NCBI RefSeq assembly: GCF_009823805.1
Contig: NZ_WUEK01000005.1
Coordinates: 1 to 64,000, forward strand
Length of the DNA: 64,000 bases
From: Nocardioides flavescens
GTDB taxonomy: Bacteria > Actinomycetota > Actinomycetes > Propionibacteriales > Nocardioidaceae
Direction of reading: 5' to 3'
The notes beneath the pieces were generated by a model that was given only the letters and a program-made list of their open reading frames with translations, was not told where the DNA came from and made no database searches. A program made the translations under genes and the position numbers. Positions 8,838 to 15,988 of the stretch are shown here, one piece after another. The first letter of the stretch is position 1; the number at the start of each line of letters is the position of its first letter.

Positions 8838-8907
8838 ACTTCATGGTAGGCACCGGTCGGGACAGCGGCAAGGAAACGGTGCGACCGGTCACATCTCGTA
8901 TGCGCGG

Positions 8908-8943
8908 TTGTCAAAGCCGAGTGACTCTATAGAGTTAGACGCA
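8908..8943 (+). promoter_or_regulatory. leaderless promoter with 12-bp palindrome for the TauE-Rrf2 operon
   Basis: A -35-like TTGTCA (8908-8913), a 16-base spacer and a -10-like TAGAGT (8930-8935) place transcription start at about 8943, the A of the TauE start codon, which predicts a leaderless mRNA. The perfect palindrome ACTCTATAGAGT (8924-8935) covers the -10. The operon encodes an Rrf2 repressor, so this is its likely operator. The sequence is seen directly; the binding is inferred. Confidence 0.6.
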
Positions 8944-9830
8944 TGCGTCGACTCGTGCTGCTCGCCCTCGTGGGCCTCGCCGCGCAGCTGGTCGACGGCT
9001 CCCTCGGGATGGGGTACGGCGTCACGTCGGCGACGCTGCTCGTCTCGGCCGGCATCGCCCCGGCCGCCGCGTCGGCCGCGATCCACCTGTCCGAGATCGG
9101 CACCTCGCTGGCCTCCGGCGTCTCGCACCACGCCCTCGGCAACGTCGACTGGCGCACCGTCCTGGTGCTCGCCGGCCCGGGCGCCCTCGGCGCCTTCGCC
9201 GGGGCGACGCTGCTCGTCTCGCTCGACGCGCGGGTCGCCGTACCCGTGGTCGCCGTGGTGCTCGTGGCGCTGGGTGCCTTCGTGACGATGCGCTTCCTCT
9301 CCCCGCGCCGCCTGCGCTTCGGTGGGCGCCCGCGGGCTCGCGCGCTCGCGCCGCTCGGCCTGGTCGCCGGGACGCTCGACGCCGTCGGCGGTGGCGGCTG
9401 GGGACCGGTCGGCACCTCGTCGCTGCTGGCCTCCGGTCGGCTCGAGCCGCGCAAGGTGGTCGGCTCGGTCGACACCGCGGAGTTCGTGGTGGCGCTCGGC
9501 GGCTCGCTGGGCTTCCTCGTCGGACTGGGGGTGCGGGGCATCGAGTGGGCGGCGGTCGCGGCGCTGATGGTCGGCGGGGTGCTCGCAGCCCCGGTGGCGG
9601 CGCTGCTCGTGCGCCACCTCCCCGCGCGCGTGCTCGGCGTCGCCGCGGGCGGCCTCATCGTGCTGACCAACGTGCAGACCCTCGCGCAGTGGGCCGACGC
9701 CACCGGGGTCACGCGCGGACTGCTCGCCTCGATCGTGTTCACGCTGTGGGTGCTGTGGACGGCCTGGGCCGTCAAGCTCGAGCAGCCGCCGGCCGATCCG
9801 TCGCGACGAGCCCAGGGGATACTCGCCTAG
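8943..9830 (+). CDS. TauE/SafE family sulfite/organosulfur exporter
   Basis: A 295-residue integral membrane protein of the TauE/SafE family, which moves sulfite, sulfoacetate or related anions across the cytoplasmic membrane. It has about eight hydrophobic segments in two homologous halves. The conserved first-half signature is LVDGSLGMGYGVTSATLLVSAGIAPAAASAAIHLSE, and the second half has VGGGGWGPVGTSSLLASG-type glycine-rich residues. The Rrf2 regulator 39 bases downstream is probably in the same transcript; Rrf2 proteins such as CymR control sulfur metabolism, which supports a sulfur-compound substrate. The start codon coincides with the predicted transcription start. Confidence 0.88.
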   Translation: MRRLVLLALVGLAAQLVDGSLGMGYGVTSATLLVSAGIAPAAASAAIHLSEIGTSLASGVSHHALGNVDWRTVLVLAGPGALGAFAGATLLVSLDARVAVPVVAVVLVALGAFVTMRFLSPRRLRFGGRPRARALAPLGLVAGTLDAVGGGGWGPVGTSSLLASGRLEPRKVVGSVDTAEFVVALGGSLGFLVGLGVRGIEWAAVAALMVGGVLAAPVAALLVRHLPARVLGVAAGGLIVLTNVQTLAQWADATGVTRGLLASIVFTLWVLWTAWAVKLEQPPADPSRRAQGILA

Positions 9831-9869
9831 AACGGTCGAGTGGATCGAGTCGTCTGACACACTGACCCC

Positions 9870-10328
9870 GTGCGAGTCTCCGCGAAGTCCGACTACGCGC
9901 TGCGCGCGCTGATCGAGATGGCCTCCCGCACCGACGGCAAGGCGGTCAGTGCCGAGGAGCTCGGCAAGAGCCAGGAGATCCCCCACGGGTTCCTGCAGGC
10001 GATCCTCGCCGACCTGCGCCGCGCCGGCATCGTGATGTCGCAGCGCGGGCAGTCCGGCGGGTGGCGGATGGGCCGCTCGGCGGCCGACGTCTCCGTCGCC
10101 GACGTCATCCGGGCCGTCGACGGCCCGCTGGTGTCGGTCTACGGTCTGCGGCCCGAGGCGGTGGAGTACAACGACACCGCCGACGTCCTGCAGCACGTGT
10201 GGATCGCCGCGCGGCGCTCGCTGCGCGACGTGTTCGAGCAGGTCTCGATCCAGCAGCTCGCGGCCAAGGAGATGCCCGACGCGGTGACCTCACGCACCGC
10301 GGACGAGGACGCCTGGCAGCCGCACTGA
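9870..10328 (+). CDS. Rrf2-family transcriptional regulator lacking Fe-S cysteines
   Basis: A 152-residue Rrf2 protein starting at GTG. The winged helix reads SAKSDYALRALIEMASR through IPHGFLQAILADLRRAGIVMSQRGQSGGW, the family's conserved core. It contains no cysteine, so it cannot ligate an iron-sulfur cluster as IscR, NsrR or RsrR do, and is closer in principle to CymR-like members that sense through partners or small molecules. It probably represses its own operon with the TauE exporter through the palindrome at 8924-8935. Its last 39 bases overlap the convergent gene at 10290. Confidence 0.87.
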   Translation: MRVSAKSDYALRALIEMASRTDGKAVSAEELGKSQEIPHGFLQAILADLRRAGIVMSQRGQSGGWRMGRSAADVSVADVIRAVDGPLVSVYGLRPEAVEYNDTADVLQHVWIAARRSLRDVFEQVSIQQLAAKEMPDAVTSRTADEDAWQPH

Positions 10329-11180
10329 GCGCTTGCGCTGGGTCCGCTCGAGCTCGCGGACCCGCTCGCGCAGCCGCCCCACCTCCGCGACCGCCTCGGC
10401 GAGTGCGCGGGTGAGCACCTCCTCGCGTGCGTCGTACGACGGCGCGTCGGTCTGCTCGGCGACCGGCACGAGCGCGCGCAGGTCGCCGACCACGTCGTAG
10501 CCGGCGGCGCCGACGACGTCGACCCAGGTCTCCGCGATCTCGACGAGCTCGGTGTGCTCGACGTGACCGCCCCCGCTCTCGGCGATCAGCCGCAGGCTGG
10601 CGGCGTCGGCGGGCGCCTCGAGGCCGGCCGGGTCGGGCAGCGGGAGCGCGTCGGCGTCGAAGCCGACGATGCGGCCCAGCGCCCGCCACGCACCGAGCGG
10701 TGCGGCCGGGTCGCTCACCACCACGTGCAGCCGGTCGGGCGAGCCGACGGCCTGCTTCCAGCGCTCGAGCACCGAGGCGAGGTCGAGCTCGTCGGGGAAG
10801 AGCCCGAGCCGTCCGTCGGGCCGCGCCGCGACCACCACGACGTGGACGCGGCGCCCGGCCAGGCCGTCGACCAGCAGCGCGATCTCCTCGGGGCTCGCAC
10901 CGGCCAGCAGTTCGTGGCCGAGCACGACGGGCTCGGGGTGCTTGTGGACGCGCCGGCACAGCTGGGACCAGGTGCCCTCGACGTCCTTGCGGCGCAGCCC
11001 CCACGCCCGGTGCTCGCGCCTCACCTCGACCGCGGCGCGGAACACCTCGTCGACCGACTTGGCGGGCGCGCGCACGCCTTGGGCGACGATGGCGTCGCGG
11101 TGCTGCTCAAGCGCCGCGGTGAGCACAGGCACGCCCGCGTGGGGCAGACCGACGAGGAGGAACGCGTGGGGCTTGGCCAT
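10290..11180 (-). CDS. sulfotransferase-like P-loop protein
   Basis: A 296-residue protein of a poorly characterised actinobacterial family. The N-terminus HAFLLVGLPHAGVPVLTAALEQHRDAIVAQGVRAP has the shape of the sulfotransferase PAPS-binding loop (GxPxxGt followed by a helix). The Thr/Ser normally at the loop is replaced, so activity is doubtful. A central alpha/beta region includes VHVVVVAARPDGRLGLFPDEL. The C-terminal 50 residues (EVLTRALAEAVAEVGRLRERVRELERTQRKR) predict a coiled coil with a basic end. Similar proteins occur near surface-glycan genes in other actinobacteria, but nothing here confirms that role. It is convergent with, and overlaps, the Rrf2 gene. Confidence 0.7.
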   Translation of the reverse strand: MAKPHAFLLVGLPHAGVPVLTAALEQHRDAIVAQGVRAPAKSVDEVFRAAVEVRREHRAWGLRRKDVEGTWSQLCRRVHKHPEPVVLGHELLAGASPEEIALLVDGLAGRRVHVVVVAARPDGRLGLFPDELDLASVLERWKQAVGSPDRLHVVVSDPAAPLGAWRALGRIVGFDADALPLPDPAGLEAPADAASLRLIAESGGGHVEHTELVEIAETWVDVVGAAGYDVVGDLRALVPVAEQTDAPSYDAREEVLTRALAEAVAEVGRLRERVRELERTQRKRSVRLPGVLVRGA

Positions 11181-11224
11181 GCGACCACGGTGACGGACCG
11201 ACCTGGCCCCGCGGTGAACGCCGC

Positions 11225-11260
11225 GTGACGGGTCAGGTGACGGGTCAGGTGACGGGTCAG
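11225..11260. repeat. 12-bp tandem repeat, three copies
   Basis: GTGACGGGTCAG occurs three times in perfect tandem (11225, 11237, 11249) and then degenerates to GTGGCGGCG. The third copy includes the stop codon of the DUF2461 gene on the minus strand (11257-11259). Slippage would change the spacing to the next gene without altering either protein. Confidence 0.85.
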
Positions 11261-11889
11261 GTGGCGGCGTGCTCGGTGGCCCACTCGACGAGGGGGCGGG
11301 TCGCGCGCCAGTCGGCGCGGACCAGGTCGACCAGCTCGGGGGTGTGGATCACCGGCTCGAAGCCGACCACCCGATTCGCGACGATCGCCTTGTGGCGCAG
11401 CAGGTCGATGCGCGGGTGGTCGGCCGGGTAGCCGCGCGGCCTCGTCTTGAGCCGCTCGCCGCCGATCTCGAACCCCTGCGCCCGCAGGTCCTCGACCAGC
11501 CGCTCCACCTCGGGGCCGGTGCGCTCGTGCGCGACCGCCTCGCGCACGGCGGCCAGCCGCAGGGGTTCGGCGTGGTAGAAACCGCCGCCCGTGCGGACCC
11601 CGCGAGGCGACACCTCGACGTACCACCCCGTCGCGTCCGCGACCCGCACGAACGCGCCCTGGTGGGTCTTGTAGGGCGTCTTGTCCTTCGCGAAGCGCAC
11701 GTCGCGGTAGGGCCGGAACAGCTTGGCCGTCCCGAACTCCGCCGCGAGCTCGTCGACCAGTGCCTGCATCGGCGCCTTCACCGACCCCTCGTAGACGTGC
11801 TTGTGCTTCTCCCAGAACGACCGGGTGTTGTCCATCTCGAGGTCGTCGTAGAAGTCGAGCGCAGCGACGGGGATCCCGGTGAACGGCAC
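11257..11889 (-). CDS. DUF2461 / TIGR02453 family protein
   Basis: A 210-residue member of the DUF2461 family, whose molecular function is unknown. Family landmarks are DFYDDLEMDNTRSFWEKHK near the N-terminus, KLFRPYRDVRFAKDKTPYKTHQGAF in the middle, YVEVSPRGVRTGGGFYHAEP, and LKTRPRGYPADHPRIDLLRHKAI. The GTG at 11889 begins a protein of usual family length; longer in-frame readings run into the palindromic repeat array and are not credible. The 3' end lies in a 12-bp tandem repeat. Confidence 0.88.
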   Translation of the reverse strand: MPFTGIPVAALDFYDDLEMDNTRSFWEKHKHVYEGSVKAPMQALVDELAAEFGTAKLFRPYRDVRFAKDKTPYKTHQGAFVRVADATGWYVEVSPRGVRTGGGFYHAEPLRLAAVREAVAHERTGPEVERLVEDLRAQGFEIGGERLKTRPRGYPADHPRIDLLRHKAIVANRVVGFEPVIHTPELVDLVRADWRATRPLVEWATEHAAT

Positions 11890-11930
11890 GGGCCCGAGCC
11901 TAGGCAGACGGGGGTCGAGGTCCCATGAGG

Positions 11931-12182
11931 GTGGTTTCGAGACGGGCCTAGCGGCCCTCCTCAACCAGCGGTGCCCGCGGCATCGGTGGTCGAGGAAGGA
12001 CGAAGTCCTGTCTCGAAACCACTGAGGGCCTTCGCAGGTGGTTTCGAGACGGGCCTGGCGGCCCTCCTCAACCAGCGGTGCCCGCGGCATCGGTGGTCGA
12101 GGAAGGACGAAGTCCTGTCTCGAAACCACTGAGGGCCTACGCAGGTGGTTTCGAGACGGGCCTGGCGGCCCTCCTCAACCAG
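11931..12182. repeat. array of five interspersed palindromic repeat units, 107-bp period
   Basis: The units are 11931-11968 reverse (stem GGGCC-TAGC-GGCCC), 11986-12022 forward (GGAC-GAA-GTCC), 12038-12075 reverse (GGGCC-TGGC-GGCCC), 12093-12129 forward and 12145-12182 reverse. Adjacent pairs repeat with an exact 107-base period and are nearly identical, indicating recent tandem duplication. With the tRNA remnant and flanking spacer, this accounts for the roughly 375 bases between 11890 and the tRNA gene; I see no protein gene there. Confidence 0.9.
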
Positions 12183-12187
12183 CGTTC

Positions 12188-12264
12188 GGAGCGGATGACG
12201 AGACTCGAACTTGCGACATCGACGTTCGGCGCAGTGTCGCGCTCTACCCACTGGTGTGACGCGC
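12188..12264 (-). pseudogene. decayed tandem copy of tRNA-Gly
   Basis: The stretch aligns over its full length with the intact tRNA-Gly immediately upstream on the same strand. The first 36 bases of the alignment (3' acceptor strand and T arm, GGATGACGAGACTCGAAC and onward) differ at one position. The anticodon arm, D arm and 5' acceptor strand are heavily changed and no longer pair with the 3' strand. The terminal CCA has become CCG. It is best explained as a tandem duplicate losing function. Confidence 0.75.
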
Positions 12265-12340
12265 TGGAGCGGATGACGAGACTCGAACTCGCGACATCGA
12301 CCTTGGGAAGGTCGCGCTCTACCAACTGAGCTACATCCGC
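12265..12340 (-). tRNA. tRNA-Gly (anticodon CCC)
   Basis: Read on the minus strand, the 76 bases fold as a standard cloverleaf. The acceptor stem GCGGATG pairs with CATCCGC. The D arm is GCTCAGTTGGTAGAGC, the anticodon stem CGACC/GGTCG has loop TTCCCAA (anticodon CCC, reading GGG), and the T arm is GCGAG TTCGAGT CTCGT. The discriminator is T and CCA is encoded. It lies head to head with dcd, an arrangement also known in mycobacteria. Confidence 0.96.
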
Positions 12341-12400
12341 AGTGCCGTCGTGGCGACCGGCAGCGACGAGGCTACAGGACGGGGTCGGTCGCGGGATCGG

Positions 12401-12413
12401 TAGGTTGTGCGGG
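12401..12413 (+). promoter_or_regulatory. -10 element of a probable leaderless dcd promoter
   Basis: TAGGTT at 12401-12406 fits the actinobacterial -10 pattern TANNNT and lies seven bases before the GTG at 12413, the start expected from other Dcd proteins (MLLSDRD). No ribosome binding site precedes it. This predicts a leaderless dcd transcript. Confidence 0.45.
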
Positions 12414-13009
12414 TGCTGCTGTCAGACCGCGACGTCCTGGCCGAGATCGACCGCGGCCGGATCGCCCTCGAGCCGTTCGACCCCTCCATGGTGCAGCCGA
12501 GCTCGATCGACGTGCGGCTCGACCGCTACTTCCGGGTCTTCGAGAACCACCGCTACCCGCACATCGACCCGGCCGCCGACCAGTCCGACCTCACGCGCGA
12601 GGTGGAGCCGGTCGGCGACGAGCCGTTCATCCTGCACCCGGGGGAGTTCGTGCTCGGCTCGACCTACGAGGTCGTGACGCTGCCCGACGACATCGCGGCC
12701 CGGGTCGAGGGCAAGTCGTCGCTCGGGCGGCTGGGGCTGCTGACGCACGCGACGGCGGGGTTCGTCGACCCCGGGTTCTCCGGACACGTGACCCTCGAGC
12801 TGGCCAACGTCGCGACCCTGCCGATCAAGCTCTACCCCGGCATGAAGATCGGGCAGTTCTGCTTCTTCCGGCTCTCCTCGCCCTCCGAGCACCCCTACGG
12901 CTCGGAGAAGTACGGCTCGCGCTACCAGGGCCAGCGCGGCCCGACGCCGTCGCGGTCCTTCCAGAACTTCCACCGCACGACGATCGAGGGTCCGGCCGAG
13001 CAAGGTTAG
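12413..13009 (+). CDS. dcd: dCTP deaminase (bifunctional dUMP-forming type)
   Basis: A 198-residue enzyme of pyrimidine deoxynucleotide metabolism. It resembles mycobacterial Dcd, which converts dCTP to dUMP in one active site (deaminase plus dUTPase). Conserved features are [57 protein letters not shown] (catalytic and trimer core) and [24 protein letters not shown]. The GTG at 12413 gives the family's MLLSDRD start; an upstream GTG at 12407 would overlap the -10. The stop codon lies inside the iron box of the next gene. Confidence 0.96.
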   Translation: MLLSDRDVLAEIDRGRIALEPFDPSMVQPSSIDVRLDRYFRVFENHRYPHIDPAADQSDLTREVEPVGDEPFILHPGEFVLGSTYEVVTLPDDIAARVEGKSSLGRLGLLTHATAGFVDPGFSGHVTLELANVATLPIKLYPGMKIGQFCFFRLSSPSEHPYGSEKYGSRYQGQRGPTPSRSFQNFHRTTIEGPAEQG

Positions 13010-13019
13010 GCTCACCTCA
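13001..13019 (+). promoter_or_regulatory. IdeR/DmdR-type iron box
   Basis: The 19 bases beginning CAAGGTTAGGCTCACC match the actinobacterial iron-box consensus TWAGGTWAGSCTWACCTWA at 16 positions. The site ends 15 bases before the siderophore-interacting protein gene and contains the dcd stop codon TAG. It predicts iron repression of the downstream gene. Confidence 0.75.
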
Positions 13020-13034
13020 CCTACACTGAGGTGC

Positions 13035-14009
13035 ATGACGCAGACGGCTGAGCCGACCAGCGAGCCCTCCTTCATCCTCGACGAGGTCGAGGTGGTCTTG
13101 GTCGAGCGGATCTCGCCGTCCTTCGTGCGGCTCGAGCTCGGCGGGCCGGCGATGAGCGACCTCGGCGTGGCCGACCGGTTCTGGGACCAGCGGATCAAGC
13201 TGATCTTCCCCAACGCCGCCGGGCGGTTGCCCGACCTCTCGGCGTACGACGAGTCGTGGTGGGAGTCGTGGCTGCAGGTGCCCGAGGAGGAGCGTGGCAG
13301 CATGCGCACCTACACCGTGCGCGCGGTGCGCGGCTCGGGCGTCGACACCCGGATGGTCGTCGACATCGTGCTGCACCTCGACGGCGACACCGGTCCCGGA
13401 GCGCAGTGGGCCGCGCAGGCCGCGCCGGGGCAGCGGGTCATCGCGATCGCTCCGCGCCGCGGGCAGGAGTACGGCGGCATCGAGTTCCAGCCCGGCACGG
13501 CACGCGACCTGCTCGTCGTCGGCGACGAGACCGCCGTGCCCGCGATCTGCAGCATCCTCGAGGACCTCGACGCCGACGCGGTCGGAGCGGCGTTCCTCGA
13601 GGTGCCCGAGAGCGGCGACGTGGAGGCCCTGGCGGCCCACACCGCGGCGGCCGCCCCGCGCGGTGTCGCCGTGCACTGGCTGCCGCGTGACGGCGCCCCG
13701 CTCGGCTCGCTGCTCGACGAGCGCGTCCGCGCCCATCTCGGCGTCCAGGACCCGCACGCGACCGACGTCGACGAGGCCGAGGTGCCGGTGGACCTGTGGG
13801 AGACGCCGTCGTACTCCTCCTCCGGCGAGGTCGTGGACGAGCCGGTTGCGGCGGCCGGTCAGGACCTCGACGACTGCTACGCCTGGATCGCGGGGGAGTC
13901 CAAGGTGGTCACCGGGCTGCGCCGGCTGCTGGTGAAGGAGCTCGGGATGGACCGGCGGCAGGTGGCGTTCATGGGCTACTGGCGCCAGGGCGTGGCGATG
14001 CGCTCGTGA
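13035..14009 (+). CDS. siderophore-interacting protein (flavin ferric-siderophore reductase)
   Basis: A 324-residue cytoplasmic flavoprotein of the SIP/ViuB family, which reduces ferric siderophores to release iron. The N-terminal FAD-binding barrel includes the conserved RTYTVRAVRG motif, with GQRVIAIAPRRGQEYGG following. The C-terminal ferredoxin-reductase-like domain has LLVVGDETAVPAICSILEDL, AWIAGESKVVTGLRRLLVKELG and the terminal GYWRQGVA typical of the family. An acidic insertion of about 30 residues lies in the C-terminal half. The iron box just upstream indicates derepression under iron limitation. No siderophore synthesis or uptake genes are nearby. Confidence 0.93.
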   Translation: MTQTAEPTSEPSFILDEVEVVLVERISPSFVRLELGGPAMSDLGVADRFWDQRIKLIFPNAAGRLPDLSAYDESWWESWLQVPEEERGSMRTYTVRAVRGSGVDTRMVVDIVLHLDGDTGPGAQWAAQAAPGQRVIAIAPRRGQEYGGIEFQPGTARDLLVVGDETAVPAICSILEDLDADAVGAAFLEVPESGDVEALAAHTAAAAPRGVAVHWLPRDGAPLGSLLDERVRAHLGVQDPHATDVDEAEVPVDLWETPSYSSSGEVVDEPVAAAGQDLDDCYAWIAGESKVVTGLRRLLVKELGMDRRQVAFMGYWRQGVAMRS

Positions 14010-14031
14010 GCGCTCTCTGCTGAGGTGCGGG

Positions 14032-14121
14032 GTGGTTGAGGAAGGACGGAGTCCCGTCTCGGAACCACTGCCGCAGGTCGCGCGGTTTCGAGCCGGTCGC
14101 CAGCGCGACCTCCTCGACCAC
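14032..14121. repeat. interspersed palindromic repeat pair
   Basis: A forward unit (14032-14068, stem GGAC-GGA-GTCC) and a reverse unit (14083-14121, stem GGTCGC-CAGC-GCGACC, with a diverged arm GCGGTTTCGAG) lie between convergent genes. The stem of the second unit is the mirror of that at 6855. Confidence 0.82.
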
Positions 14122-14131
14122 CGGAGCCCGG

Positions 14132-14278
14132 TCAGCCGTCGAGGCGGTCGGCGACGCGGCGGAGGCGGTCGGCGAGCTGGTGGCGGCCGCTACGCGCCCG
14201 GATCCGGGGCGCGGCGGCCCGGGTGAGCCGCTCCTGCATCTGGTGACGGGCGTGCAGTTCGGTGAGGGTGGTGTTCAC
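14132..14278 (-). CDS. small basic protein of unknown function (48 aa)
   Basis: An open frame of 48 codons begins at GTG 14278 behind a good ribosome binding site (CAGGAG). It encodes an arginine-rich helical peptide beginning VNTTLTELHARHQMQERL and ending ADRLRRVADRLDG. Codon third positions are strongly GC-biased, as in neighbouring genes. It lies 63 bases downstream of the DUF4097 gene on the same strand, so it is probably the last gene of that operon. No family was recognised. Confidence 0.6.
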   Translation of the reverse strand: MNTTLTELHARHQMQERLTRAAAPRIRARSGRHQLADRLRRVADRLDG

Positions 14279-14341
14279 GGCTGCTCCTGAGGGGGTGGGT
14301 CGGGACGGTGTGGATGCGCTGCCAGGTCGTGCGGGCGAGGG

Positions 14342-15166
14342 TCACGAGGACACCTCGACGAGCGAGATGTCGCCGCTGACGGTGCGGGCGCGGACCTCGA
14401 TGTGGTCCTGACCCTCGGTGGGCTCGCCGGCTCCGCGCAGGTCCGAGCTGATCGAGCCCGCGATGGTGGTGATGTCGGTCCAGACGGGCACGTCACGGGT
14501 GACCCCGACGTGCACGTCCCCCGAGGCGCCGCGCACGGTGACACGGCCGCGGTGCACCTGGCCGACGGACAGGTCGCCGCTGCCGGTGGTCATCGCGACG
14601 TCGCCGTGGGCGTGGCGCAGGTCGAGGTCGCCGCTGCCCGTCTTGACCTCCGTCGCGCCGTACGACGTGACGACGCTGACGCCGCCCGAGCCGGTCGACA
14701 CCGCGAGATCGCCGTCGACGCGCTCGACGCTGAGGTCGCCGGAGCCGCTCTTGACGCGACCGTCGCCCCCGATGCGGCCGACGTGGACGTCGCCCGAGCC
14801 GGTCTCGACGTGCACGCGGCCCCCGACCTCGGCGAGGGAGACGTCGCCGGAGCCGCTGCGGACCTGCACGTCGCCGGCGCGGCCGTCCGCGACCACGTCG
14901 GCGCTGCCGGTGCGCACGGTGACGTCGCTGTCGAGCGGGACCGTGACGACCGCGCTGACCGAGGAGCTGCGGAACAGGCCCGTGCGGCGCGGCTCGACGA
15001 CGCGGACGGTGTCGCCGTCCTGCTCGACGACCAGCTGGTCGGCGCCGCTGCCCTCGACCACGACGGTGGTCTCGGTGGTCTCGACACAGTGGACGGTGAC
15101 GTCGCCGCGCCCGATCTCGACGTGCAGGGCGACGGGCTGGTGGGTCTCGAAGTGGTGGGTGGGCAC
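14342..15166 (-). CDS. DUF4097 beta-strand repeat protein
   Basis: A 274-residue protein consisting almost wholly of short beta-strand repeats marked by SGSGD or TGSGD at intervals of about 20 residues ([65 protein letters not shown]). This is the DUF4097/DUF4098 adhesin-like domain and probably forms a parallel beta-helix. Members in Firmicutes and actinobacteria often accompany small regulators, but their function is not established. No signal peptide is visible. It is the second gene of an operon behind the ribbon-helix-helix gene (69 bases apart). Confidence 0.82.
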   Translation of the reverse strand: MPTHHFETHQPVALHVEIGRGDVTVHCVETTETTVVVEGSGADQLVVEQDGDTVRVVEPRRTGLFRSSSVSAVVTVPLDSDVTVRTGSADVVADGRAGDVQVRSGSGDVSLAEVGGRVHVETGSGDVHVGRIGGDGRVKSGSGDLSVERVDGDLAVSTGSGGVSVVTSYGATEVKTGSGDLDLRHAHGDVAMTTGSGDLSVGQVHRGRVTVRGASGDVHVGVTRDVPVWTDITTIAGSISSDLRGAGEPTEGQDHIEVRARTVSGDISLVEVSS

Positions 15167-15235
15167 GGCGGAGCCTCCTGTCCTGCCCGCTCGGGCAGAC
15201 CGGTGGTGAGTGGGTGAGGTGGTGGGGCCGGCGGG

Positions 15236-15802
15236 TCAGACCCAGCCGGTCATGCGGCGGCTGGTGCGGCCTGGGTGTCCGGGGTGTCCGGGCTGGCCGC
15301 CCGAGGAGAAGGGCAGGCTGGACAGGTCGAGGTCCACGTGGATCGGACCCTCCCGGGTCGCGGCGCGGACCGCGGTGACGAGCCAGGTGTTGAGTGAGTG
15401 GCCCGAGCGGGCGGCGAGCTCCTCGGCCTTGGCCTTGACCGACTCGGGCAGGCGCAGGGTCACCCGGGCGATCGCGACGTCGTCGGCGTCCTCGGTCGAG
15501 GGTGGGGCCGGTGGCGCGGGCGGGGCCGGCGGGGCCGGAGGCGTCGGCACGGCCGCGTCGACCACGAAGGCCAGCTCGCGGCCGTCGAGGCGGACGTCGA
15601 CGCCGCCGTCGGGCATCTCGGCGGTGATCTCGCTGGCCGCCTGCGAGACGGCCTCCATCAGGGCGAGGCGCGCCGCGGGGTCGAGGGCGAAGGTCAGGCG
15701 CTCGGCGGCCTGACGCACCTCGGGACCGGCGGCCTCGGCCGCGGCGAGCAGGTCGCGGCGCAGGCTGTCGACGTACGGCGTGAGGTCCATGTGCACCACC
15801 AT
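15236..15802 (-). CDS. ribbon-helix-helix (HicB/Arc-like) regulator
   Basis: A 188-residue protein in three parts. Residues 1-85 form an N-terminal region of helices and strands. A Pro/Ala linker of PPAP repeats follows. Then comes a ribbon-helix-helix segment, ARVTLRLPESVKAKAEELAARSGHSLNTWLVTAV, as in HicB/Arc DNA-binding proteins. The tail is Gly/Pro/His-rich. It heads the operon with the DUF4097 protein and the 48-residue protein. The promoter carries four copies of the hexamer GACACC or its complement, fitting self-regulation. No HicA-like toxin is adjacent. An internal ATG at 15790 is an alternative start. Confidence 0.78.
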   Translation of the reverse strand: MVVHMDLTPYVDSLRRDLLAAAEAAGPEVRQAAERLTFALDPAARLALMEAVSQAASEITAEMPDGGVDVRLDGRELAFVVDAAVPTPPAPPAPPAPPAPPSTEDADDVAIARVTLRLPESVKAKAEELAARSGHSLNTWLVTAVRAATREGPIHVDLDLSSLPFSSGGQPGHPGHPGRTSRRMTGWV

Positions 15803-15863
15803 GACACCACAGTGACGTCAGGTCAAGCGGTTGTGACACCACCATGGTGTCGTGATGGTGTCG
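15803..15863. promoter_or_regulatory. four-copy GACACCA operator region
   Basis: GACACCAC occurs at 15803-15810 and 15835-15842, and the complementary TGGTGTCG at 15845-15852 and 15856-15863. All lie directly upstream of the ribbon-helix-helix gene and 126 bases before the symporter gene on the other strand. Repeated short sites of this kind are typical of ribbon-helix-helix regulators, so autoregulation is inferred. The region may control the divergent symporter gene as well. Confidence 0.55.
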
Positions 15864-15988
15864 TGCGGCATTGCGCTGGTGCGTGGGCCGCTGTGGTCGT
15901 GGTCACGACCTGCGGGTTTGGTTGCCGAGGTCAAGGGGAACCGCGTCCCGTGGCCCTCGGGCCCCCCGGCTCAGAAAGGCGCGCCCGC

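Noticed and set aside
11225..11260. Direct repeats as regulator-binding iterons
   Set aside because: Three perfect 12-bp copies at a gene's 3' end, with no origin or replication gene, look like slippage and not iterons.
12188..12340. tRNA-associated attachment site of an integrative element
   Set aside because: A near-perfect 36-base repeat of the tRNA 3' end is present, but the two copies are adjacent, align over the full tRNA length, and no integrase or foreign gene block lies nearby.
15236..15802. HicAB-type toxin-antitoxin system
   Set aside because: The ribbon-helix-helix protein has no adjacent HicA-like double-stranded RNA-binding toxin gene; the partner is a DUF4097 protein.
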